NCBI GenBank assembly: GCA_964564595.1
Contig: CAZMCA010000046.1
Coordinates: forward strand, 1 to 21,513
DNA length: 21,513 nucleotides
Direction of reading: 5' to 3'
DNA from: JBEVOS01 sp964564595
GTDB taxonomy: Bacteria; Pseudomonadota; Alphaproteobacteria; Caulobacterales; Aquidulcibacteraceae
Of this stretch, positions 7,138-14,285 are shown in pieces (positions within the stretch are counted from its first letter, which is position 1; every line of letters begins with the position of its first letter). A model generated the notes under the pieces. That model saw only the letters and a program-made list of their open reading frames with translations, ran no database searches and was not told the DNA's origin. The position numbers and the translations under genes were made by a program.

Positions 7138-8133
7138 ATGCGGGCGGACATCGAAATCCTGGGGGCGGGGCGCCACGAGCCGGGCCGGCTCGTTCACTCG
7201 GCCGTCTACGACGCGCGCTACGCGAAGGACGCGGGCTGGACCGAGCGCGCAACCGGCGTGCGCGAGCGCCGCTTCGTCGCAGCAGGTGAAACCGCATCGA
7301 GCATGGCCGAAAGCGCCGCGCGCATCGCGCTCGAACGCGCAGGCCTACAGGCAAGCGCTCTCTGCGCGGTGATCGGCGCATGCGGCGTGATGGAGCAGCC
7401 GATCCCTGGCACATCCGTGCTCGTGCACCGCCGCCTCGGGCTTGGCGCAACCGGCGTGCCAGCGTTCGACGTGAACGCGACATGCCTCAGTTTTCTATGC
7501 GCGCTGCAGATCGTGGCGCTGCACATCGCAGCGGGCCTCTGGTCGCGCGTTTTGATCTTCTCAAGCGACGTCGCTTCTGCCGCGCTCGCGGACGACGACC
7601 CAACCACCGCGCCTCTGTTTGGAGATGGCGCCGCCGCGTTCGTCATCGGCAAGGCCGCGCCTGGCTCAAAGTCCAAACTCCACGCCTGGAAACACGCAAC
7701 CTACAGCGAAAGCGCGGAAAGCTCGTGGCTCGGCGCCGGCGGCTCGCGCCTGCCCGCACGCGACCTCGACGCGTTGCTCGCGGAATCCCTGTTCAAGATG
7801 GACGGTGCGCGCGCCTATCGCACAGCGGCGGCGCACATAACGCCGTTTCTCGCCTCGCTCATGGACGACGCGGGCATGGCGCTCGACGCGATCAACCTCG
7901 TCGCACCACATCAAGCGAGCGGCCACGCACTGATGCTGATGAAACAACGCCTCGGACTCGACGACGGACGGGTGATGGAAATTCTTCCCGAAGCCGGCAA
8001 CCAAGTCGCCGCATCTATGCCCAGCACGCTCGCGTGCGCGATCGAGCGCGGCCGCGTGCAGCGCGGCGACAATCTGCTACTGATCGGCACGGGCGCGGGC
8101 GTTTCGCTCGGCGGCGCGGTGCTGACCTATTGA
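7138..8133 (+). CDS. Ketosynthase III-type condensing enzyme (FabH/OleA-like)
   Basis: This 331-residue thiolase-fold protein keeps the Cys-His-Asn triad of FabH-type condensing enzymes: Cys116 in VNATCLSFL, His258 in APHQASGHA and Asn288 in EAGNQVAASM. The glycine-rich C-terminus reads LLLIGTGAGVSLGGAVL (313-329). FGDGAAAFVI (161-170) is also typical. Enzymes of this kind condense an acyl thioester with malonyl-ACP (FabH) or with another acyl-CoA (OleA). Because housekeeping fabH normally sits with plsX, and this copy sits with an OleD-like reductase, an adenylate-forming enzyme and glycosyltransferases, a specialised role is likely. The ATG at 7138 has only a weak upstream site. Its stop overlaps the TTG start of the MBL gene. 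Family and triad are certain; substrates unknown. Confidence 0.93.
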   Translation: MRADIEILGAGRHEPGRLVHSAVYDARYAKDAGWTERATGVRERRFVAAGETASSMAESAARIALERAGLQASALCAVIGACGVMEQPIPGTSVLVHRRLGLGATGVPAFDVNATCLSFLCALQIVALHIAAGLWSRVLIFSSDVASAALADDDPTTAPLFGDGAAAFVIGKAAPGSKSKLHAWKHATYSESAESSWLGAGGSRLPARDLDALLAESLFKMDGARAYRTAAAHITPFLASLMDDAGMALDAINLVAPHQASGHALMLMKQRLGLDDGRVMEILPEAGNQVAASMPSTLACAIERGRVQRGDNLLLIGTGAGVSLGGAVLTY

Positions 8134-8975
8134 GCGCCGCGCTTTCCCTCTACTGGACCGGCGCCTGCCGCCATCCGCAGATTTCGACGCGGCGCGACGG
8201 CGCGTTGTGCGCGCACGACTATCCGATGTTCGCCGCCGTGATCGAACGCAACGGCGCCCGCATCGTCGTCGATCCCGGCTACGCGCCGCGTTTCTTCGCC
8301 GCGACCGAACCGTTTCCTGAGCGTCTCTATCGCTGGACTACGCCCGCCACATGCCCCGCCCACGGCGCGCTGTGCACGCAGCTCGGCGCCGGCGCCGCGG
8401 ATGTCACGCACGTCGTGCTCACGCACTTCCATGCCGACCATATGGCGGGTCTGATCGACTTCCCGAACGCCAAGATCGTCGCGAGCCGCGCGGCATGGAA
8501 CGCGTTCCGCGCCACGCGCGGTTTCGGCGCAGTATCCTCCGGCTATCTCAAGACGCTCGCGCCGGAGGACATCGAGGTGCGGCTCATCTTCGCCGAAGAC
8601 CTCCCGCGCGTTTCGGTCGGCGCGCGCGCTGCGCCATTCGACAACGCCCACGACCTGTTCGGTGATGCCTCCGTGTTGCTGATCGACCTCCCTGGTCACG
8701 CCGAAGGCCAAATCGGCGCGCTCATTGCGTGCGCTGATGGCGCGGACCGCTTTCTGATCGCGGACTCGACATGGTCGCTCGGCTCGCTCATGGCCGATGC
8801 GCCGCCGCCTTGGCCCGTAATGCGTTTCCTGGGCGCGCCGCCGCGCTACCGCGAAACATGGGCGCGTCTGCGCGCGCTCGCCGCCAACAATCGCGAGATG
8901 CGGCTCATCCCCGCGCATTGCACCGAGGCCGCCGCGCGCGAAGGCGCAAAAATTCCGGACAACCGGCCTGTTTGA
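8130..8975 (+). CDS. MBL-fold metallo-hydrolase
   Basis: This 281-residue protein has the metallo-beta-lactamase-fold metal site: HFHADH (99-104, with H99, H101, D103, H104), PGHAEGQ (189-195, H190), ADST (211-214, D212) and PAHC (261-264, H263). That set predicts two metals and a hydrolase of the glyoxalase II / N-acyl-homoserine lactonase type, acting on esters, thioesters or lactones. There is no signal peptide. I chose TTG at 8130, which overlaps the preceding stop (TTGA, 8130-8133). The first recognisable residues follow at once (LSLYWTGACRHPQ) and no in-frame ATG exists before residue 33. Within the cluster it could release a product from a carrier or open a lactone; that is inference. 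Confidence 0.9.
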   Translation: MSAALSLYWTGACRHPQISTRRDGALCAHDYPMFAAVIERNGARIVVDPGYAPRFFAATEPFPERLYRWTTPATCPAHGALCTQLGAGAADVTHVVLTHFHADHMAGLIDFPNAKIVASRAAWNAFRATRGFGAVSSGYLKTLAPEDIEVRLIFAEDLPRVSVGARAAPFDNAHDLFGDASVLLIDLPGHAEGQIGALIACADGADRFLIADSTWSLGSLMADAPPPWPVMRFLGAPPRYRETWARLRALAANNREMRLIPAHCTEAAAREGAKIPDNRPV

Positions 8976-10245
8976 AACGCTCGACATTCTGCGCTGGTTC
9001 GCCATCGCGCGCCGGCTCGATCGCCTCGCCGATCGCGCCGCCCTCGAAGCGCATCAGCAACGCTGGCTGGCGCAGCTTCACCGGAACGTACTGTCGCGCT
9101 CGCCGTTCTACGCGCCCTACGCCGGCCAGCCGCACGCCGCGCTGCCGCTGATGGACAAAGCGCGCTGGATGGCGAACTTCGACGCGATCAACACAATCGG
9201 CGCGCGCCAAGACCAGGCGATGGCGATGGCCGAACAAGCGGAACGCTCTCGCGACTTTGCGCCGACGCTCGCAAACGGAATCGCCGTCGGTCTTTCGACA
9301 GGCACATCGGGCCAGCGCGGCCTCTTCCTGGTCTCGCCCGCTGAGCGCCGCCGTTGGGCCGGCGTGATGATCGCCAAACTTTTGCCCATACGCCCACTCG
9401 CGCCCCGGCGTGTCGCCTTCTTCCTGCGCGCCAATTCGCGGCTCTACCAATCGGCCGAACAATCGCGCCGCATCGCGTTTCACTTCTTCGACATGCTGGA
9501 GCCGCTCGACGCATCGCTCCCGCGCCTCGACGCACTCGTGCCGCACATCCTGATCGCGCCCGCGAGCGTGCTGCGCCTGCTCGCTGAGGCGCAAAACGAT
9601 AAACGCCTTCACCTCGCGCCCGAGCGCGTCATCTCGGTCGCCGAAACGCTGCACGAAGACGACCGCACCGCCATCACCGCCGCGTTCGCGGCGCCGCTTG
9701 GTGAAGTCTACCAGGCCACCGAGGGTGCGCTCGCCATGACATGCGAGCGCGGCGCGCTCCACCTCAACGAAGCCTTCGTGCGCTTTGAAGAAGACTGGCT
9801 GGACGAAACGCGCTTTGCGCCCATCGTGTCCGATCTCACGCGCGCGACGCAGCCCGTGCTGCGCTACCGGCTGGACGACGTGTTGCGCGTCGCATCCACG
9901 CCCTGTCCCTGTGGGCGCGCGTCACGCACGATCGCCGCAATAGAAGGCCGCTGCGACGACATCTGCACGTTCCTGGGCCCCGCGAGCGCGCCCGTGCGCG
10001 TGTTTCCAGATTTCATCGCCCGCGCCGTGCTCGGCGCCGACGCCAGCGTGCAAGATTTCCGCGTGGTGGAGACCGCGCCCGGCGCGCTCACGATCATGCT
10101 CAAAGGAGGCGATGAAGCGCGCGTGCGCGCCGCAATGACCGCGCTCGCCGCAACGCTGGGCGCAGCAGCGCCAAACATCACGTTCGCGCCATATCACGAC
10201 GACGGCGGCCCAAAGCGCCGGCGCGTGCGCGCCCTTACCCGCTAG
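8968..10245 (+). CDS. Adenylate-forming enzyme, phenylacetate-CoA ligase / F390-synthetase-like, start codon unusual
   Basis: About 425 residues if begun at CTG 8968. It carries the ATP-binding loop STGTSGQRG (about 110-118), YQATEG (about 248-253), RYRLDD (about 299-304) and a CPCGR cysteine pair (about 313-317), as in the PaaK / coenzyme F390-synthetase-related branch of ANL enzymes. These activate a carboxylate as an acyl-adenylate. The first standard start in this frame is ATG 9151. The 61 codons before it still encode family-like sequence (helical N-terminus, LHRNVLSRSPFY, then LPLMDK), so the true start is upstream. In that stretch no ATG, GTG or TTG is in frame; CTG 8968, ATT 8986 and CTG 8989 are the options. 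A weak GGA lies 8 bases before CTG 8968, which overlaps the MBL stop. Starting at 9151 would remove the conserved N-terminus. Its stop shares CTAG with the convergent gene. Confidence 0.85.
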   Translation: MFETLDILRWFAIARRLDRLADRAALEAHQQRWLAQLHRNVLSRSPFYAPYAGQPHAALPLMDKARWMANFDAINTIGARQDQAMAMAEQAERSRDFAPTLANGIAVGLSTGTSGQRGLFLVSPAERRRWAGVMIAKLLPIRPLAPRRVAFFLRANSRLYQSAEQSRRIAFHFFDMLEPLDASLPRLDALVPHILIAPASVLRLLAEAQNDKRLHLAPERVISVAETLHEDDRTAITAAFAAPLGEVYQATEGALAMTCERGALHLNEAFVRFEEDWLDETRFAPIVSDLTRATQPVLRYRLDDVLRVASTPCPCGRASRTIAAIEGRCDDICTFLGPASAPVRVFPDFIARAVLGADASVQDFRVVETAPGALTIMLKGGDEARVRAAMTALAATLGAAAPNITFAPYHDDGGPKRRRVRALTR

Positions 10246-11366
10246 CGCTGGTTCTGTTCAGCGCTGCCGAGCGTGGCTTCGAATTCCTGGAAAATGTCGG
10301 TCGCTTCGTCCGCTTCGAGCACCAGCGCGCGGCCCTGTGGGAAGCGGAAGCGCCAGAACGATTCGATGTGCATCACCATGCTCACCGCTTCGCCGACCGA
10401 CAAAAACAGCGTCGGCGCACGCAGCAGGAAATCCCGGAAGGCGTTCGGCCGCCCGTCGGAAAGCTCGGCGAACGCGGAATTGTAGCTACGCAGCCCATCG
10501 CGCACACGGCCCGAAGCTTGCCCAAGCAAATTCACCACGCGCTGGCGGGAATTGGCGAGCTGCATCTTCTCGTCCGGCGTCGCGAGCGGCATCTTCACCG
10601 AAAGAATCTGCCGCGCGAGATCGGCAAAACGCGATGCGCTCTCGCCCACCATCCAATTGTAGTAGAGGAAGCCCTTCCACGCGAACACGCCTTCGCGATA
10701 TTCGTCGCCCGACAGCTGCAACGTCTGCCGCAGCGGCTCGAGCGATTTGGCCGTCTCATCCGTCATCAGCTTTTCGGCGAGACGTGCAGAGAGCCCATGC
10801 GTCGGCCCTTGGGCGCTCTCATCGCCACGGAACGCAAGATCGACAAGCCGGCCGATTTCGCGCTCCACGAACACGCGCATGCGGCCCATGTCGGCTTCGG
10901 TGAGATCGAAATAGCACCGCGCCGGATCGTGCCCGAAGCGCTTCAGTCGCTCACGCAGCAAGAACGGATCGAACGAAGGCAGCTCATCAATGATGCGCAG
11001 CACTTCGCAATCGCGCTGCAGCGCGGAATCATCGCCGTACCCGCCAACGCTTTCGCGCAGAGTGCGTTCGAAATCGCGCTGCGTGACGAAGAAGCTCGTG
11101 CCGCCAAGCCGCAGATCCGAACTCGCGAACGGCAGCACGACCTTGGTCGCCGTCGTGCCGCGCTTGGACACGATCTCGCGCTCGGCGCCGCGAATGGTGT
11201 GCTTCAGCACCAGCGCGCGGTTGAGCCGCGGGTTGTTGAACAGAGGCCGCGCCGCATATTCGGGCGTATCGCCGAACCGCTGATGCGTTACCGCCAAATT
11301 AAGCACGCGCGCCGTCGATCCGCTCTCGCGGATCAGGGAAAGGTCGCGCTTCTGCTGCATCGCCAT
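10242..11366 (-). CDS. Conserved-looking hypothetical protein, 374 residues
   Basis: I do not recognise the family. The ATG at 11366 is preceded by GGAG at a 9-base distance; a second ATG at 11360 is possible. The protein is soluble-looking, without signal peptide or membrane segment, and its codon use matches the neighbours. An N-terminal half with mixed strands (LNLAVTHQRFGDTPEYAARPLF, in two pieces around 22-43, and RGTTATKVVLPFASSDLRLGG around 69-89) leads into a mainly helical part. That part includes WKGFLYYNWM (230-239) and SYNSAFAELSDGRPNAFRDF (294-313). No catalytic motif is obvious. It follows the P1 peptidase gene on the same strand after 91 bases. It ends convergently on the adenylate-forming gene, with both stops in one CTAG (10242-10245). 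Being a real gene is near certain; function is unknown. Confidence 0.88.
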   Translation of the reverse strand: MAMQQKRDLSLIRESGSTARVLNLAVTHQRFGDTPEYAARPLFNNPRLNRALVLKHTIRGAEREIVSKRGTTATKVVLPFASSDLRLGGTSFFVTQRDFERTLRESVGGYGDDSALQRDCEVLRIIDELPSFDPFLLRERLKRFGHDPARCYFDLTEADMGRMRVFVEREIGRLVDLAFRGDESAQGPTHGLSARLAEKLMTDETAKSLEPLRQTLQLSGDEYREGVFAWKGFLYYNWMVGESASRFADLARQILSVKMPLATPDEKMQLANSRQRVVNLLGQASGRVRDGLRSYNSAFAELSDGRPNAFRDFLLRAPTLFLSVGEAVSMVMHIESFWRFRFPQGRALVLEADEATDIFQEFEATLGSAEQNQR

Positions 11367-11394
11367 GATCTACCGCTCCACGGAACGGCATAGG

Positions 11395-11423
11395 CTAAAA
11401 GCCCTATCCAATTGGTTAGCCAA
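11395..11423 (-). promoter_or_regulatory. Possible promoter of the 374-residue hypothetical gene
   Basis: On the minus strand TTGGCT (11423-11418) is followed by a 17-base spacer and TTTTAG (11400-11395). The -35 is reasonable but the -10 is weak. The spacer contains the palindrome CCAATTGG. Nothing else is visible in 11367-11457. Confidence 0.3.
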
Positions 11424-11457
11424 ACCTTGCCGAAGCCCTTACAGGCGCGGATTTTCG

Positions 11458-12480
11458 CTAGCCCGCCGGCAGATCGCGCCAGCCGATACGGTCACCCAAG
11501 GTGCGCGCTTCAAAAACGCCGCGTGCGATCGCGCGCGCCAGGCAATCGGCGGCGAGCGAACCGATGCGCGTAATCGTGTAGCCGCGCGGTTCTGTGATGG
11601 GCCGCGCGCCCGTGGCGAGCACGAAGATCACATCGCCATCGCCCGGCGCGAACACAGGCCGGATCGCGCGCGCCATCCCAGCGCTCGCCATCTGCGCCAC
11701 GCGCTTGGCTTCGTTGCGCGTCAGCGCCGCATCGGTTGCGATCACGGAGATCGTCGTGTTCGCGCGCGGCGCCATGTCGGCTTTCGAGAGACCGTAGCGT
11801 TCAAGATCGAATGCCGGCGCGCTCGCATCGGGGCGCACACCGCCAAACTCGCCATCGATCTCAAACGGCCACGCCCAGAACGCGCGGCTGTCCGGCATCG
11901 TCACCGAGCCGAAGGAATTGACGCAAGCGAGCGCCGCGACCGTGTCGCCCGCATCGCTCACCACGCTTGCGCTGCCCTGCCCGCCCTTGAGCGCGCCAGC
12001 GGCCGCGCCAAAGCCCGCGCCCACATTGCCGTGCGGCGTGCGCGCTGCGGCGCTCGCGAACGCCCGCCGCCCGAGATCGGCGTAAGGCGGACGCGCGCCC
12101 CAACTTTTGTTTCCCCCGTTCGCGAGGTCATAGAGGATCGCGGCCGGCACGATCGGCGAGGGCGGCACGCCCGCGCGTTGCGCAAGCTGAAAGCCGCGCC
12201 CCAGCGCGCCAAGCTCGGCCGCGACGCCATCGGCCGCGCCAAGCCCGTAGACCGACCCGCCCGAAAGCACGATCGCGTCCGCTGTCTCGACCAAATTGTG
12301 CGGTTCGAGCGCGTCCGTCTCGCGCGTGCCCGGCCCGCCCCCCAGCACGACGCCGGCGCACACCGCGGCCCGCTCGGGAACAATCACCGTGACGCCGGTC
12401 TGCGCCCGTTCATCCTGTGCGCAGCCGACCCTGAGGCCCGCCACGTCCGTCAGCGCATTCTGGGGGCCGGGGCGGGACAT
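11458..12480 (-). CDS. P1-family (S58/NylC-like) aminopeptidase or amide hydrolase, self-processing
   Basis: This 340-residue protein belongs to the DmpA/NylC group. It opens with NALTDVAGLRVGCA (8-21), has VVLGGGPGTRETD (44-56), VLSGGSVYGLGAADGVAAEL (71-90) and KGGQGSASVV (165-174). The segment RAN-TTISVIATDA (239-251) matches the position where NylC cleaves itself between Asn and Thr. I therefore expect cleavage between Asn241 and Thr242, with Thr242 becoming the N-terminal nucleophile of the small subunit (DmpA uses Ser there). Members release N-terminal amino acids, including D- and beta-residues, or hydrolyse nylon oligomers. No signal peptide is seen. The ATG at 12480 has a weak purine-rich upstream site. 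The gene is head to head with the gamma-glutamyltransferase, 47 bases apart. The exact substrate cannot be told. Confidence 0.9.
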   Translation of the reverse strand: MSRPGPQNALTDVAGLRVGCAQDERAQTGVTVIVPERAAVCAGVVLGGGPGTRETDALEPHNLVETADAIVLSGGSVYGLGAADGVAAELGALGRGFQLAQRAGVPPSPIVPAAILYDLANGGNKSWGARPPYADLGRRAFASAAARTPHGNVGAGFGAAAGALKGGQGSASVVSDAGDTVAALACVNSFGSVTMPDSRAFWAWPFEIDGEFGGVRPDASAPAFDLERYGLSKADMAPRANTTISVIATDAALTRNEAKRVAQMASAGMARAIRPVFAPGDGDVIFVLATGARPITEPRGYTITRIGSLAADCLARAIARGVFEARTLGDRIGWRDLPAG

Positions 12481-12527
12481 GGGCGCGCTTTCTTGCTTTT
12501 GGCCGTTCGCGTGTATGAAGTCCGGTC

Positions 12528-14285
12528 ATGACTGGCAAGCTTGTCTCTTTCCGCCGCGAAATCATCGCCTTCGCGCTCGTTCTCTTCACCGCGGCCTGCG
12601 CCAGCGCGCCTGCACCCGCCCCGCGCGAAGCGATGGTGACCGCAGCCGATCCGCGCGCCGTGGAGGCTGGCCTCGAGATGCTGCGCGAAGGCGGCAGCGC
12701 GACGGACGCGACCATCGCCGCAATGATGGTGCTTGGGCTCGTCGAGCCGCAGAGCGCGGGCGTCGGCGGCGGCGGCTTCCTGCTCGCGTATGATGGCGCG
12801 AGCGAGCGCATCGAAGCGTTCGACGGGCGCGAACGCGCGCCGGGCGGCGCAACGCCAGACATGTTCTTGAACGCAGACGGCACGCCGATGTCGTTCCGCG
12901 ACGCCGCGCACAGCGGCCGCTCGATCGGCACGCCGAGCCTCGTTGCGATGCTGAAGCTCGCGCATGACCGGCACGGCCGCCTTCCCTGGGCGCGCTTGTT
13001 CGAGCCCGCGATCCGCCTCGCCGACCAAGGCTTCGTCGTCTCGCCGCGCATGAGCACACTGATCCGGATGTTCGGCGGCGACATGCGCGAAGATCCCGCT
13101 GCGCGCGCGTATTTCTTCACGCCCGATGGCGAGCCGCTGCCCGCAGGCTTCCGGCGCACCAACGCCGCGTATGCCGCAACGCTCCGGCGCATCGCGGCTG
13201 AAGGCCCGCGCGTGTTGCAGCAAGGCCCGATCGCGGAAGAGATCGTCGCCGCCGCGCAACGCAGCCCACGTGCGGGCACGCTGACGCTCGCGGATCTGCA
13301 AGCCTATGCGCCGCGCCGCCTTGACCCGCTGTGCGGTTCGTTCCGCGTCTATCGCGTGTGCGGCATGGGCCCGCCAAGCTCAGGCGGTTTCGCCGTGCTC
13401 TCGATCCTTGGGCTCTACGAACGCGCGCGCCCAACGCCCGGCGGCCCCGCGAACGCCGACGATTGGTCCGCCTACATGTGGGCGAGCCGCTTGGGCTACG
13501 CCGACCGCGACTATTACATCGCCGACGATACCTATGTCCCCGCGCCCACCGCGCCGTTCCTCGCCGCGCCGTATCTCGACAATCGCGCCACGCAGATCGA
13601 CATCGCGCGCGCCCCAACGCGCATCGAGCGCGGTGATGCAGGCGTGATGATCGACGGTCAGCCCCTCGCCGAGCGCTGGGGCCGCGACACGACCGATGAG
13701 CAAGCCGGCACAACGCACCTTTCGGTGGTCGATGCGCAAGGCAACGCCGTCGCGCTGACCGCAACCGTGGAGGCCGCCTTCGGCGCGCAGCGCATGGCAG
13801 GCGGCTTTCTGCTCAACAACCAGCTCACCGATTTTGCGCGCGTGCCGACGATCAACGGCCGCCCAGTCGCGAACGCCGTCGCCGGCGGCAAGCGCCCGCG
13901 CTCGTCGATGTCGCCAACCATCGTGACGGACCGCGATGGCGAACTCGTCGCCGTCATCGGCTCGCCCGGCGGCTCGGGCATCATCGGCTACGTCTCGCGC
14001 ACGCTGATCGGCGTGCTCGCGTGGGACCAAACGATGCAAGACGCGATCTCGACGGGCAATGTGATCGCGTCCAGCAACACGGTGCGCATCGAAACCTCGC
14101 GCCTGCCGCCCGGCACGCAAGAGCAGCTCGCCGCGCGCGGCTGGACATTGCGCGCCATCCAAAGCGAAGACAGCGGTCTTCACGGCATCCGCGTCACGCC
14201 CAATGGCCTCGACGGCGGCGCCGATCCGCGCCGCGAAGGCACGGTCGGGCGTTTGCCTGCGCCAACCCCCGCAACGACTCCCTAG
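12528..14285 (+). CDS. ggt: Gamma-glutamyltransferase, predicted lipoprotein
   Basis: This 585-residue protein has the usual GGT length. Residues 11-23 form a hydrophobic signal ending FTAAC, so Cys24 is a probable lipid-attached residue. The self-cleavage site and nucleophile lie in EQAGTTHLSVVD (391-402), where Thr395 corresponds to the catalytic Thr391 of the E. coli enzyme. RERAP (101-105), LLNNQLTDF (428-436), PRSSMSPTI (457-465) and GSPGGS (478-483) supply the glutamate-binding residues and oxyanion hole. The enzyme breaks or transfers the gamma-glutamyl bond of glutathione and related peptides, here on the periplasmic side of a membrane. The start ATG has a modest upstream sequence (GAAG). 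Its stop shares CTAG (14282-14285) with the convergent M23 gene. Signal type is inference; family is certain. Confidence 0.95.
   Translation: MTGKLVSFRREIIAFALVLFTAACASAPAPAPREAMVTAADPRAVEAGLEMLREGGSATDATIAAMMVLGLVEPQSAGVGGGGFLLAYDGASERIEAFDGRERAPGGATPDMFLNADGTPMSFRDAAHSGRSIGTPSLVAMLKLAHDRHGRLPWARLFEPAIRLADQGFVVSPRMSTLIRMFGGDMREDPAARAYFFTPDGEPLPAGFRRTNAAYAATLRRIAAEGPRVLQQGPIAEEIVAAAQRSPRAGTLTLADLQAYAPRRLDPLCGSFRVYRVCGMGPPSSGGFAVLSILGLYERARPTPGGPANADDWSAYMWASRLGYADRDYYIADDTYVPAPTAPFLAAPYLDNRATQIDIARAPTRIERGDAGVMIDGQPLAERWGRDTTDEQAGTTHLSVVDAQGNAVALTATVEAAFGAQRMAGGFLLNNQLTDFARVPTINGRPVANAVAGGKRPRSSMSPTIVTDRDGELVAVIGSPGGSGIIGYVSRTLIGVLAWDQTMQDAISTGNVIASSNTVRIETSRLPPGTQEQLAARGWTLRAIQSEDSGLHGIRVTPNGLDGGADPRREGTVGRLPAPTPATTP

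Noticed and set aside
7380..8975. 531-codon frame that would fuse a long N-terminus to the MBL protein
   Set aside because: The first 250 residues are an Arg-rich out-of-frame reading of the ketosynthase gene. The real MBL sequence starts at TTG 8130.
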